Origin: CAZRRV01 sp045660865 | GTDB lineage: Bacteria; Bacillota; Clostridia; Oscillospirales; Acutalibacteraceae | Length of the DNA stretch: 64,000 bases | NCBI GenBank assembly: GCA_045660865.1 | Contig: JAZREP010000011.1 | Location: forward strand, 16,822-80,821 | Direction of reading: 5' to 3' | Shown: positions 32,562 to 41,577 of the stretch, one piece after another | How the letters are laid out: each line of letters opens with the position of its first letter | How positions within the stretch are numbered: position 1 is the stretch's first letter | Position numbers and translations under genes: made by a program | The notes under the pieces: generated by a model | The model's input: the letters and a program-made list of their open reading frames with translations, nothing else | Databases searched by the model: none | Told to the model about the DNA's origin: nothing

Positions 32562-33780
32562 CAAAAATTTTATTACGATAGCAATTGTTTTTGCTGTTTT
32601 GTTTGTATTGTCAAAAAAATCTTGCTCAGATTTTGGCATTAAGCCAAAAGATACTTCAATAGAAAAAGGTTCTATTGGCTATACAAGTGATATAGAAATA
32701 CGTTATCAATATTCCTGCCTAACTGAAAAGGAACAGGAAATTTATGATTTGTTTCTTACTGCAATGTCTAATGGTGATAGGGGAGTTAATCTCAACTATT
32801 ATAAAGTTTCAAAAGAAACTTGCAAAAAAGTTTTTCAAGCAGTTATATATGACAATCCTGACCTTTTTTGGGTCACTAAAAAATATTCAACTCTCGCTAG
32901 TGAAAACACAATCAATGCTTTATATTTTAAGTATTTTGATGGCTCAGTTTTTGATGATTTTAATGTTGAAACCTATAATGAAATCGAGTATAAATCGAAA
33001 GCAGACCAAGATAAGATTAAGGAACGTATAAATAAATTTAAGCAAGCAGTTGTTTCGGTTAGAAATAATGTTGCTAATTTAACCGCCTATGAAACCGAAA
33101 TATATTTTCATAATTACTTAACAAAAACAATCACATACAACCACGATGCTGCAAAGACAACAGATATAGACCTTAATTTCTTAAAAGCAAAGTATTATGA
33201 TGCTTTTAACTCTTATGGTGCAATAGTAAACGGTTCGGCTGTTTGTGAGGGTTATGCGGAATTGTTTCAATATTTGTGCTTGTTATCCAATATAAACTGT
33301 ACTCAAATAATCGGTACATATGAAGGTGGCGCACATGCGTGGAACGCTGTATGGCTTTCGGATAGCTGGTATTTTGTGGATGTAACATTTGATGATTTGG
33401 ATTCTGAAGAAGTAGCCTGTGTTTATGATTACTTAAATATCGACTTTGAAACATTAAATAAAACACACAAAATAGATGAAACGTTTTTAAGTGTTCCTGA
33501 ATGCAATTCAAATAAATTAAATTATTGCAAAAATGATCTTATAAATTATAAGGATAATATGATTACCAAAAATTATCCGGAGTTGATTGCTAAAGAAATT
33601 AAAAGCGGAAAAAATTATATTACAATATATTTCCCTGATTCCGATTATAATTACAATTCGCTTAAGAGATTATTATATAATATTAGTCCTTCTTTTAATG
33701 AGTGTATTAAAGAAAACGGAAAAAGAATTAGCAAATATTTTACTGTGAACGATAATTATGCTTTTATACTTTTAAAATAA
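32533..33780 (+). CDS. Transglutaminase-like protein, signal-anchored
   Basis: A 415-aa protein with a basic N-terminus and a hydrophobic helix (about 11-27), so it is exported or membrane anchored. The transglutaminase-like catalytic triad is in order: Cys238 (SAVCEGYAE), His268 (GAHAWNAV) and Asp283 (YFVDVTFDD). Bacterial members are mostly cysteine proteases or peptidoglycan-linked enzymes of unknown substrate. The N-terminal region is a helical domain common to clostridial extracellular members; the C-terminal 100 residues are AT-rich and divergent. The start at ATG 32533 was chosen to keep the signal helix and limit the overlap; upstream in-frame codons would place it deeper in the previous gene. 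Confidence 0.82.
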   Translation: MRLKKLRSFSKNFITIAIVFAVLFVLSKKSCSDFGIKPKDTSIEKGSIGYTSDIEIRYQYSCLTEKEQEIYDLFLTAMSNGDRGVNLNYYKVSKETCKKVFQAVIYDNPDLFWVTKKYSTLASENTINALYFKYFDGSVFDDFNVETYNEIEYKSKADQDKIKERINKFKQAVVSVRNNVANLTAYETEIYFHNYLTKTITYNHDAAKTTDIDLNFLKAKYYDAFNSYGAIVNGSAVCEGYAELFQYLCLLSNINCTQIIGTYEGGAHAWNAVWLSDSWYFVDVTFDDLDSEEVACVYDYLNIDFETLNKTHKIDETFLSVPECNSNKLNYCKNDLINYKDNMITKNYPELIAKEIKSGKNYITIYFPDSDYNYNSLKRLLYNISPSFNECIKENGKRISKYFTVNDNYAFILLK

Positions 33781-33795
33781 CAAAGAGGTGTAAAA

Positions 33796-35826
33796 TTGGG
33801 CTTAAAAAAATGGGTCTTTCGTACAAATGATAAAGAGTTAGCAAAAGAAATTGCGGGTGAATGTGACATTGACCCGGTTGTTGCCATGCTCTCTGTCGCA
33901 AGAGGTTATACTGACCCATGGCAGATTGAAGAACTATTGTCTGATGAAATTATATTAAATGACCCTGCATCTCTTACAGATATTTCTATTGCGGCAGAGC
34001 GTGTAAGAACAGCCATTGAATCTAAAGAGAAAATCCTTATTTTCGGTGACTATGACTGTGATGGAGTTAGTGCAACCGTTCTGCTTTATGAGTACCTTTC
34101 AAAGAAAAATGCGGACGTAGTTTACGCCATTCCAAGACGTGATTTAGACGGATATGGTTTAAACTCTGCTGCTGTTGAAAAATATGCCGAAGAAGGCGTT
34201 TCGTTGATAATAACAGTAGATAACGGCATTAGTTCCTTTGATGAGGTTGAAATTGCTAATCAACATAATATTGATGTAATTGTTACTGACCACCATTTGC
34301 CGAAAGATGAACTGCCAAACGCTTACTGTGTAGTTGACCCTCATAGAGAAGACGATTACTCAGAATTTAAGTTTTTATCCGGAGTTGGCGTTGCTTTTAA
34401 GCTTGTTTGCGCTATTGAAGGCGCACCGCAGGAGGAATTACTGCCTTATTGTGCCGACCTTGTTATGCTCGGCACAATTGCAGATATTGTTCCTCTTTTA
34501 AATGAAAACCGTTCCTTTGTTAAGTACGGTCTTGCTTTGTTGAATAATCCTATCAGACCTGGAATAAAAGCATTGATTGATATTTGCGGTCTGCGTGAAA
34601 AACCGATAACAGCATCATCAGTTGCTTTTGCTTTAACTCCACGCATCAATGCGGCGGGTAGAATGTGTGATGCCGATATTGCGGCAAGGCTTTTATTAAG
34701 CAATCATTTCAATACAGCCTATTCTCTTGCAAAAGAGCTCAATGAATATAATTATGAGCGCCAAGAAGCCGAGCAGACAATTGTGCGTGAAGCTTGCAAG
34801 CAAATTGAGCAAGAAAACCTTGCTGATGATTTTGTCTTGGTACTGTATGGTTCAGGTTGGCATTGCGGTGTAGTTGGAATTGCAGCTGCACGCATTGCCG
34901 AAAGATACGGAAAGCCTTGTATTCTTTTCTCGGTTGACGGCGACACAGCCACAGGCTCAGGCCGTAGTTTACCGGGCTTTGACCTTTTTGCGGCTTTGCA
35001 AAATACATCAGAACACTTGAATCGCTTTGGCGGTCACGAACAGGCGGCAGGTGCGGCTATTTCGGTTGATAATATTGAGCGTTTTCGTGTGGCAATAAAC
35101 GATTATGCACGCAAATCAGAGCCTGTCTGTCAAAGAATTGAGATAGATTGCAAACTTAATCCTACGGCACTTTCGGTTGATTTCGTTAATGCTTTTTCCC
35201 AGCTAGAACCTTTTGGAGCAGGGAACAGTCAGCCGATTTTCGCATTGTGCGATTTTAATATCCTTCGTATTGATATGGTTGGAAAAGACAAACAACATAT
35301 GCGCATTACCGCCAAAAAGGATAATTCCACATTGCATTTAATTGCCTTTTCCTCATCACCCGGACAATACGGCATATCGGTTGGAGATACGGTTGATTTT
35401 GCGGTCAATTTGTCGGCCCAAGAATTCAACGGTAAAGAAACGCTAAATATAGTTGTTAAGGATATACGTCTTTCAGGCAGGCAGGAGAATGAGTTTTTCG
35501 GCAGTCTTTTCAACTATCGTAATTTCAAGTGTAAACTAAGTAATGTTGATTACAATTCGTTATATCCTACACGTGACGATTTTATTGCTGTTTTCCGCTT
35601 TGTTAAGCAGTACGGTGAAATCACATTAAAGGGGTTGCAAAACAAATTTTGTGCGCAACTATCCGCCGATAAGGTTGCAGTTATTGTTGATTGCCTTAGT
35701 GAACTTTCAGTTTTCGAACTAAATGCCGATAACGGAGAATTGTGGATAAAAGCATCAAATAACTCGGTTAAAGTCGAACTTGAAAATTCAAAAATTTTAC
35801 ATACAATTTTAAAGAAAAGAGCATAG
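33796..35826 (+). CDS. recJ: Single-stranded-DNA exonuclease RecJ
   Basis: 5'-3' exonuclease of recombination and mismatch repair. The 676-aa protein has DHH-family metal motifs: DYDCDG (Asp85, 87, 89), TVDNGIS, and TDHH near residue 155, then the DHHA1 part with GSGRSLPGFD and FGGHEQAAG, and an OB domain. About 100 extra residues at the C-terminus are typical for Bacillota. The start is TTG behind AGAGGTG. relA follows after 2 bp; recJ-relA-dtd is a conserved Bacillota order. Confidence 0.95.
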   Translation: MGLKKWVFRTNDKELAKEIAGECDIDPVVAMLSVARGYTDPWQIEELLSDEIILNDPASLTDISIAAERVRTAIESKEKILIFGDYDCDGVSATVLLYEYLSKKNADVVYAIPRRDLDGYGLNSAAVEKYAEEGVSLIITVDNGISSFDEVEIANQHNIDVIVTDHHLPKDELPNAYCVVDPHREDDYSEFKFLSGVGVAFKLVCAIEGAPQEELLPYCADLVMLGTIADIVPLLNENRSFVKYGLALLNNPIRPGIKALIDICGLREKPITASSVAFALTPRINAAGRMCDADIAARLLLSNHFNTAYSLAKELNEYNYERQEAEQTIVREACKQIEQENLADDFVLVLYGSGWHCGVVGIAAARIAERYGKPCILFSVDGDTATGSGRSLPGFDLFAALQNTSEHLNRFGGHEQAAGAAISVDNIERFRVAINDYARKSEPVCQRIEIDCKLNPTALSVDFVNAFSQLEPFGAGNSQPIFALCDFNILRIDMVGKDKQHMRITAKKDNSTLHLIAFSSSPGQYGISVGDTVDFAVNLSAQEFNGKETLNIVVKDIRLSGRQENEFFGSLFNYRNFKCKLSNVDYNSLYPTRDDFIAVFRFVKQYGEITLKGLQNKFCAQLSADKVAVIVDCLSELSVFELNADNGELWIKASNNSVKVELENSKILHTILKKRA

Positions 35827-35828
35827 AA

Positions 35829-38015
35829 ATGGCAACTGAAACATTTACTTATGAAAATTTAAAAGCGTTTTTAGAGGAGCAAAACGGCCAATACGATTTT
35901 GCTATGATTGAACGCGCCTATAATCTGTGCTATGAATCTCACAAGAATCAAAAACGTGCATCAGGTGAACCTTACTTCATTCATCCGTACTCAGTAACAA
36001 AAATCATTGTTTCAATGGGTATGGATTCGGAATCTATATGCGCAGGATTGTTGCACGATGTTGTTGAAGATACAGAAGTTACATTAGCTGATATTGAAAA
36101 GCAGTTTAATAAAAATGTTGCACTATTGGTCGATGGTGTTACAAAGCTTGGTAAAATTTCTATTCCCACAGAGCAACAGCAATCGGAAAATATCCGTAAA
36201 ATGCTTATAGCTATGTCTGAGGATATCCGTGTAATTATTATCAAGCTTGCTGACCGTTTGCACAATATGCGTACGCTTGATTATTTGCCGGACCAAAAAC
36301 AGCGTGACATTTCACTTGAAACCATAGAGGTTTACGCACCTATTGCGCATAGACTCGGTATCCGTGCCGTTAAGGAAGAACTTGAAGATTTGGCAATTAA
36401 ACATCTTGACCCAATTGCATACGGAGAGGTTGTTGAATTGCTTGGAACCCGTCAAATACACAGAGACGAGTTTCTTCATCGCATTCAAGACAAAATTCGT
36501 GAGCGAGTTTCTGAGTATGTGTCGGGGATTCACGTTGAGGGCCGTATCAAATCAATTCACGGAATATACAGAAAAATGTATGTTCAAAACAGAGCTTTTG
36601 ATGAAATTTATGATGTATATGCAGTGCGTGTAATTACCGATAGTATTGCAAACTGTTATAATATACTTGGCGTTATACACGATTTGTTTAGACCTATTCC
36701 CAATAGATTTAAAGATTATATTTCTACACCTAAGCCAAATATGTACCAGTCGTTGCATACTACTGTTATTGACCGAGAGGGAATACCTTTTGAGGTGCAA
36801 ATTCGTACTTGGGATATGCACCATACAGCGGAATACGGAATTGCTGCGCACTGGAAATATAAAGCAGGCATTGCTAAAAATGATATCCGTATGGAAGAAC
36901 GCCTTAATTGGATTAGGCAAATTATCGAATCGCAAAAAGAAGCTGATGCCGCTGACGATATTGTGCAGACTATTAAAACAGACCTTTCACAAGAGGATGT
37001 TTTTGCCGTTACACCAAAAGGCGATGTAATAAATCTGCCTGCAGGCGCTACAGTAATAGACTTTGCTTATGCTGTGCATACACAGGTCGGTAATAAAATG
37101 ACCGGCGCCAAGGTTGACGGACGTATTGTGCCATTCAACTATGAAATTAAGACCGGCGAAATTATAGAGGTTTTGACAACTTCTTCACCAACTCAAGGAC
37201 CCAGCCGTGACTGGCTTAACATAGCAAAGAGCAGCCAGACAAGGAGCAAAATTCGTTCCTGGTTTAAAAAGGAACGCCGTACAGAAAATATTGCTACCGG
37301 TAAGGCTGAACTTGAGCGTGAAATTTCCCGCAATGCTATTCGCTTGCCTGAAGAAGAAATGCTTAAGTTTATAGAGGATACAGCGCGCAGGCAAAAGTGC
37401 GCCTCGGTTGATGATTTTTATGCGGCAATAGGTTACGGCGGTATTTCGCTTTCCAGAATAATGCCACATATTAAAGATGAGTATACAAAGCTACTCAAAT
37501 CATTAAAACCGGCAAGCCTGGATGACCTGTTAAAGCCTGCTCAAAAGCGTACAAAATCGCACGATGGTATTGTTGTTGAAGGTATTGATAACTGCTTAAT
37601 CAAGCTGTCAAAATGCTGCACACCGCTTCCTGGCGATGAAATAATCGGCTTTATTACTCGTGGACACGGCGTTTCAATCCATAAAAGAGATTGCAATAAT
37701 GTTCCTAAAAATATTGCCGACAGTGAAGAGCCGGAGCGTTGGGTTACCGCTTATTGGGATGATATTAAAAATGAGACCTTCAATGCTTCCTTACAAATAC
37801 TGGCTATTGACCGCCCTGGTGTATTTGCAAATATAACTATGACAATATCAAACCTTCATGTAGCCTTACATTCAATAAGTGGTAAGGAAACTAAGGATGG
37901 AAATTGTCTTGTTAATATGACTGTTAGTGTTGAAAGCGTTGAGCATTTGAAAAGTATATTTGCAAAGATTGAAAAGGTGCCGGGTGTCATTAGTATTGAA
38001 AGGACGAATGCATAA
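35829..38015 (+). CDS. relA: Bifunctional (p)ppGpp synthetase/hydrolase
   Basis: Rel enzyme making and degrading the stringent-response alarmone. The 728-aa protein has an HD hydrolase domain (HPYSVTKI, LLHDVVEDT), the synthetase domain (GRIKSIHGIYRKM, YDVYAVRV, YQSLHTTV), a TGS domain (VFAVTPKGDVINLPAGAT), a zinc-finger/helical part (KCCTPLPGDEIIG) and a C-terminal ACT domain. Both catalytic domains look intact, so it is the long bifunctional form. It overlaps dtd by one base (TAATG). Confidence 0.97.
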   Translation: MATETFTYENLKAFLEEQNGQYDFAMIERAYNLCYESHKNQKRASGEPYFIHPYSVTKIIVSMGMDSESICAGLLHDVVEDTEVTLADIEKQFNKNVALLVDGVTKLGKISIPTEQQQSENIRKMLIAMSEDIRVIIIKLADRLHNMRTLDYLPDQKQRDISLETIEVYAPIAHRLGIRAVKEELEDLAIKHLDPIAYGEVVELLGTRQIHRDEFLHRIQDKIRERVSEYVSGIHVEGRIKSIHGIYRKMYVQNRAFDEIYDVYAVRVITDSIANCYNILGVIHDLFRPIPNRFKDYISTPKPNMYQSLHTTVIDREGIPFEVQIRTWDMHHTAEYGIAAHWKYKAGIAKNDIRMEERLNWIRQIIESQKEADAADDIVQTIKTDLSQEDVFAVTPKGDVINLPAGATVIDFAYAVHTQVGNKMTGAKVDGRIVPFNYEIKTGEIIEVLTTSSPTQGPSRDWLNIAKSSQTRSKIRSWFKKERRTENIATGKAELEREISRNAIRLPEEEMLKFIEDTARRQKCASVDDFYAAIGYGGISLSRIMPHIKDEYTKLLKSLKPASLDDLLKPAQKRTKSHDGIVVEGIDNCLIKLSKCCTPLPGDEIIGFITRGHGVSIHKRDCNNVPKNIADSEEPERWVTAYWDDIKNETFNASLQILAIDRPGVFANITMTISNLHVALHSISGKETKDGNCLVNMTVSVESVEHLKSIFAKIEKVPGVISIERTNA

Positions 38016-38467
38016 TGATAGCTGTTGTTCAAAGAGTTAATAACGCCTCGGTTTCGGTTGAGGGCGAGGTTGTCGGCGCAACCGGGAATGGTTTGCAGAT
38101 TTTACTTGGCGTTTTTAATGACGACACAGATTTTGATGTTGAAATCTTGGCACGAAAGGTTGCAAATTTGCGCATTTTTTGTGACGAAAATGACAAGATG
38201 AATCTTTCTGTACTTGATACAGAAGGGGAAATCCTTGTTGTGTCAAACTTTACCTTGTGTGCTGACACTAAAAAAGGTAACCGCCCGTCATTTTCCAACG
38301 CAAAATCACCTGATATTGCAGATGAAATGTATCAACGCTTTGTAAAGGCTTTGCTTGAAAACGGCGTAAAAACGGTAAAAACAGGTGTTTTTGGTGCCGA
38401 AATGCAGGTGGATATGTCCTGCAACGGCCCGGTTACCATACTTTTAAATACAACCATTTGGAGATAA
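38015..38467 (+). CDS. dtd: D-aminoacyl-tRNA deacylase
   Basis: Removes D-amino acids from mischarged tRNA. The 150-aa protein has the N-terminal MIAVVQRVNNASVSVEG, the conserved SNFTLCADTKKGNRPSF (normally SQFTL, where the active-site Thr is conserved), and GPVTILLNT at the C-terminus. The start ATG overlaps the relA stop. The order relA-dtd is standard in Bacillota. Confidence 0.95.
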   Translation: MIAVVQRVNNASVSVEGEVVGATGNGLQILLGVFNDDTDFDVEILARKVANLRIFCDENDKMNLSVLDTEGEILVVSNFTLCADTKKGNRPSFSNAKSPDIADEMYQRFVKALLENGVKTVKTGVFGAEMQVDMSCNGPVTILLNTTIWR

Positions 38468-38471
38468 TTTT

Positions 38472-39107
38472 ATGCAAATAAGGCAACTGCCGATAGGTCC
38501 GCTTGAAGCTAATTGTTATATAGTTGAGCAGCAAGGTGAAGCGGTAATTATTGACCCCGGTTTCAATGATGAATATTTAGAAAATTGGGCAAGAGAAAAT
38601 ACCCAAAAGGTAAAATATATTTTGCTTACACATTGTCATTGTGACCACATTTGCGGCGCAGAAAAATTAAGAGAAATAACCAATGCGCCCATTTGTATCG
38701 GTGAATTTGACTCGCAGGGTTATAATAATGACAGCTTAAACCTGTCTTTAATGATGGGTGGAGCATATCCGTCAATGTCAGCTTTTTCGCCTCCTGATGT
38801 TTTGATTAAAAGTGGGGATACATTGCCGTTTGGAACTGATGAAATTCTTTGCTTACACACACCGGGTCATACCCTTGGCGGTTTGTGCTATGTTTTGAAT
38901 GACACAATTTTTACTGGCGACACTTTGTTTATGGATTCAATTGGCAGAACAGATTTTTACGGTGGCAGTTTTAGTGAATTGCAAAATTCACTAAAAAAGC
39001 TGATAAATTTTGCTGATGATAAAGATTACACTGTTTACAGCGGTCACGGTCCTGCTACAACCATATTTAGGGAAAAACGGCAGAATCCGTATATGGTGAT
39101 GCTATGA
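38472..39107 (+). CDS. Metallo-beta-lactamase-fold hydrolase (glyoxalase II-like, YqgX type)
   Basis: A 211-aa MBL-fold hydrolase with the metal motif THCHCDHICG, HTPGHTLGG, TGDTLF and the late SGHGPAT. The short length without the C-terminal helical domain of true GloB places it with YqgX-type proteins; the substrate may be a glutathione-like or bacillithiol-like thioester, but this is not shown. The gene is 4 bp after dtd and overlaps hemZ by 4 bp (ATGA), so it is in the same operon. Confidence 0.9.
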   Translation: MQIRQLPIGPLEANCYIVEQQGEAVIIDPGFNDEYLENWARENTQKVKYILLTHCHCDHICGAEKLREITNAPICIGEFDSQGYNNDSLNLSLMMGGAYPSMSAFSPPDVLIKSGDTLPFGTDEILCLHTPGHTLGGLCYVLNDTIFTGDTLFMDSIGRTDFYGGSFSELQNSLKKLINFADDKDYTVYSGHGPATTIFREKRQNPYMVML

Positions 39108-40561
39108 TTTTTGCAACAGTAGGACATACCTTTTTATATGAAACTGAAAAACTGGCACGTGCATTTTTCCCGTTTGTTAAGTTCAGTTTTTCAAATGCAC
39201 TTTCAAAAACGGAAGATGGCATTTTAACAGTTATTGATGAAGCAACTGCTATTGCTCGGCTGCAAATCAACGGTAATTGTTATGAAGAAAGAAAACCTTG
39301 CCCAAATGAATTGAGCGATAAAGACAAAGAACTGATTTTAGCCACCGCTTTATATGCCGTTCTTTGCGACTTTGCAGGCTATAAGCAACCTTGGGGTATA
39401 CTTACTGGTGTTCGCCCTGCAAAACTCTTTTCACGCTTATTAAAGGACAATGGAAGGGAAGATGCGGAGCGCTATTTTAAAGAAGCGCTGATGGTTGACC
39501 CTCAAAAAATTTCACTTTGTGCCGCTTGCGCTGTAAGTGAAGAAAAGATTGTAGCTCGTTCTAAACGAAACTCATTTAGTTTATATGTTTCAATACCGTT
39601 TTGCCCAAGCCGATGTGCTTATTGTTCCTTCGTTTCACATTCGGTTGACAAAGCCTCGGCACTTATACCTCAATATTTGGAATTGCTTATAGAGGAACTG
39701 CGTATTACGGCTCAAAAAGCCAAGGAATTAAAACTGTCGTTGTCTACAGTTTATATTGGCGGTGGCACACCGTCTGTACTAACGGCAGAGCAAATTCGCC
39801 TTATATTAAGTGAAATTCAAAATGATTTCGACCTTAGTGAGTGTGAAGAATTTACTTTTGAAGCAGGACGCCCTGAAACAATAACCAAGGACAAGCTGTT
39901 AGCGCTTAAAGAGTTTGGAGTTTCACGTATAAGTATCAACCCACAGACTTTTCACGATAAGACGTTGCAGGCAATTGGCCGTAAGCATACCGTTACTGAT
40001 ATTTACAATGCTTACGAGTTGGCAACATCTTGTGGCATAGAACATATCAATATGGATTTGATTGCGGGTCTTGCTAACGAGCAGCTTGATGATTTTGCAA
40101 TCTCTTTAAATTCCGCAATTGAACTTAAACCGCAGAGCATAACGGTACATACACTCTCTATGAAGCGTGCCTCTGATTTGAGTAGAAATCAAGATTTTTC
40201 TTATTTTGAACAGGGCAAAACCGTAAAACAAATGGTGGATTGTGCTCGTACCGGTTTGGCAACTGCCAACTATTTGCCATACTATATGTATAGGCAGAGT
40301 AAAACCATTGGCAATTTAGAAAATGTAGGTTATTCAAAGCCGGGTTATGATGGACTTTACAACGTTTATATAATGGACGAAACCCACACAATTTTAGCTT
40401 GTGGTGCTTCGGGAGTAACAAAACTAAAGGTGCCGGGTGAAAATATCATTGAACGGGTATCTAATTTTAAATATCCGTATGAGTATATAAACCGTTTTTC
40501 TGAAATTGTAAACCGCAAGGATGAAATCAAGCGGTTTTATGAAAAATATAATATAATTTAA
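39104..40561 (+). CDS. hemZ: HemZ-type radical SAM protein, coproporphyrinogen dehydrogenase-like
   Basis: A 485-aa radical SAM protein with cluster cysteines 167, 171 and 174 (CPSRCAYC), GGGTPSVL, and the HemN-like C-terminal part (YYMYRQSK, GLYNVYIMDE). About 150 residues precede the radical domain, as in Bacillus HemZ. HemZ was named for oxygen-independent coproporphyrinogen oxidation, but many relatives are haem chaperones or lack proof of activity, and no other haem gene is in the window. It is coupled to the MBL gene by a 4-bp overlap. Confidence 0.85.
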   Translation: MIFATVGHTFLYETEKLARAFFPFVKFSFSNALSKTEDGILTVIDEATAIARLQINGNCYEERKPCPNELSDKDKELILATALYAVLCDFAGYKQPWGILTGVRPAKLFSRLLKDNGREDAERYFKEALMVDPQKISLCAACAVSEEKIVARSKRNSFSLYVSIPFCPSRCAYCSFVSHSVDKASALIPQYLELLIEELRITAQKAKELKLSLSTVYIGGGTPSVLTAEQIRLILSEIQNDFDLSECEEFTFEAGRPETITKDKLLALKEFGVSRISINPQTFHDKTLQAIGRKHTVTDIYNAYELATSCGIEHINMDLIAGLANEQLDDFAISLNSAIELKPQSITVHTLSMKRASDLSRNQDFSYFEQGKTVKQMVDCARTGLATANYLPYYMYRQSKTIGNLENVGYSKPGYDGLYNVYIMDETHTILACGASGVTKLKVPGENIIERVSNFKYPYEYINRFSEIVNRKDEIKRFYEKYNII

Positions 40562-40579
40562 TGCAAAGGAGAAATCACT

Positions 40580-40852
40580 ATGGAATTCGAACAAATTTTA
40601 TCAAAGACTAAGGATGCTTTAAATATTGCGGGAGAAAAAACCGGAAAATTTGTTAATCAGCAAAAGGTTAAATTTGACCGTTCTATTGTAAAAAATGAAC
40701 TTGACAAGCTTTACAGAGATTTAGGTTGTCAATATTTTGAATCCTTACAAGAAGGAAATGAGAAAGAAATTTCCGCTGATATTGTTGAGAAAATCAAGAA
40801 AAAATTAGCTGAAATTGAAGATTTGAATGAAAAAGTTGAGAATTTAAAATAA
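40580..40852 (+). CDS. Hypothetical coiled-coil protein, 90 aa
   Basis: A small charged protein with a strong AAAGGAG ribosome site. It is almost entirely helical: a first part with KTKDALNIAGEKTGKFVNQQ and a second with IVEKIKKKLAEIEDLNEKVE, a heptad-like coiled coil. There is a single Cys and no membrane segment. Similar short helical proteins are common in Clostridia and are often annotated as hypothetical; no function can be given. It lies between hemZ and the nucleosidase with short gaps, so it is part of the same transcript. Confidence 0.7.
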   Translation: MEFEQILSKTKDALNIAGEKTGKFVNQQKVKFDRSIVKNELDKLYRDLGCQYFESLQEGNEKEISADIVEKIKKKLAEIEDLNEKVENLK

Positions 40853-40863
40853 GCGGGGACAAA

Positions 40864-41562
40864 ATGGAAAAGGTTTTTAAAGTAGGATTGATTATTGCCG
40901 ATGATACAGAATATGCGCCGGTTGCTGATTATCTCAAGCAAAAAGGCGGTAAAGAAATTAGGTTGCTTAACCGTTCGGCAATAAAATGTTCAATAGTTAA
41001 AGACTCACGCTGTCTTGAAATCACAGCTGTTTATTGCGGCATCGGAAAGGTGAACGCAGCTACACTTACCGCATATCTTGCCGCTACTGAACAGCTGGAT
41101 TTGGTAGTTAATTGTGGCTTATCAGGAGGTTTGCAAAACCTTAGTGTCGGCGACGTTGTTGTCGGCACAGGTTTTGTTGAACATGATTTTGACTTAACCG
41201 CAATAGGCTACAAGCCGGGCCAAAAGCCGGGTCAGGAATATTTTTATAATGCCAGCAAACAATACACCGAAGATTTTAAAAGTAAGTATGCTTGCAAAAG
41301 CGGTGTAATGGTCAGCGGTGATTGTTTTATCAGTGACGATAAAAAAGCCAAGGCACTTATTGATGAATGGAATGCTGTCAGTTGTGATATGGAAACCGCT
41401 GCAATCGCTTCGGTTTGTCATGATTTTGATATTCCGTTTGTAAGTATTCGCCGAATTTCGGACGGAGCGGATGATTCTGCCGGCGGCACTTATCAGTCAA
41501 CTATAATGGACAAGCAAACCTGGATGACACTATCTGTCAAGTGGATAGAATCGCTACTATAA
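40864..41562 (+). CDS. 5'-methylthioadenosine/S-adenosylhomocysteine nucleosidase-like protein
   Basis: A 232-aa nucleoside-phosphorylase-fold protein. NCGLSGGLQNLSVGDVVVG, the VSGDCFISDD loop, DMETAAIASVC (catalytic Glu and ribose site) and RRISDGADD (catalytic Asp) are those of MtnN/Pfs enzymes, which cleave MTA and SAH in methionine salvage. Related futalosine hydrolases cannot be excluded by motifs alone. It is the last gene of the hemZ group; the flippase gene follows after 15 bp. Confidence 0.88.
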   Translation: MEKVFKVGLIIADDTEYAPVADYLKQKGGKEIRLLNRSAIKCSIVKDSRCLEITAVYCGIGKVNAATLTAYLAATEQLDLVVNCGLSGGLQNLSVGDVVVGTGFVEHDFDLTAIGYKPGQKPGQEYFYNASKQYTEDFKSKYACKSGVMVSGDCFISDDKKAKALIDEWNAVSCDMETAAIASVCHDFDIPFVSIRRISDGADDSAGGTYQSTIMDKQTWMTLSVKWIESLL

Positions 41563-41577
41563 CTACAAGGAGTTAAT

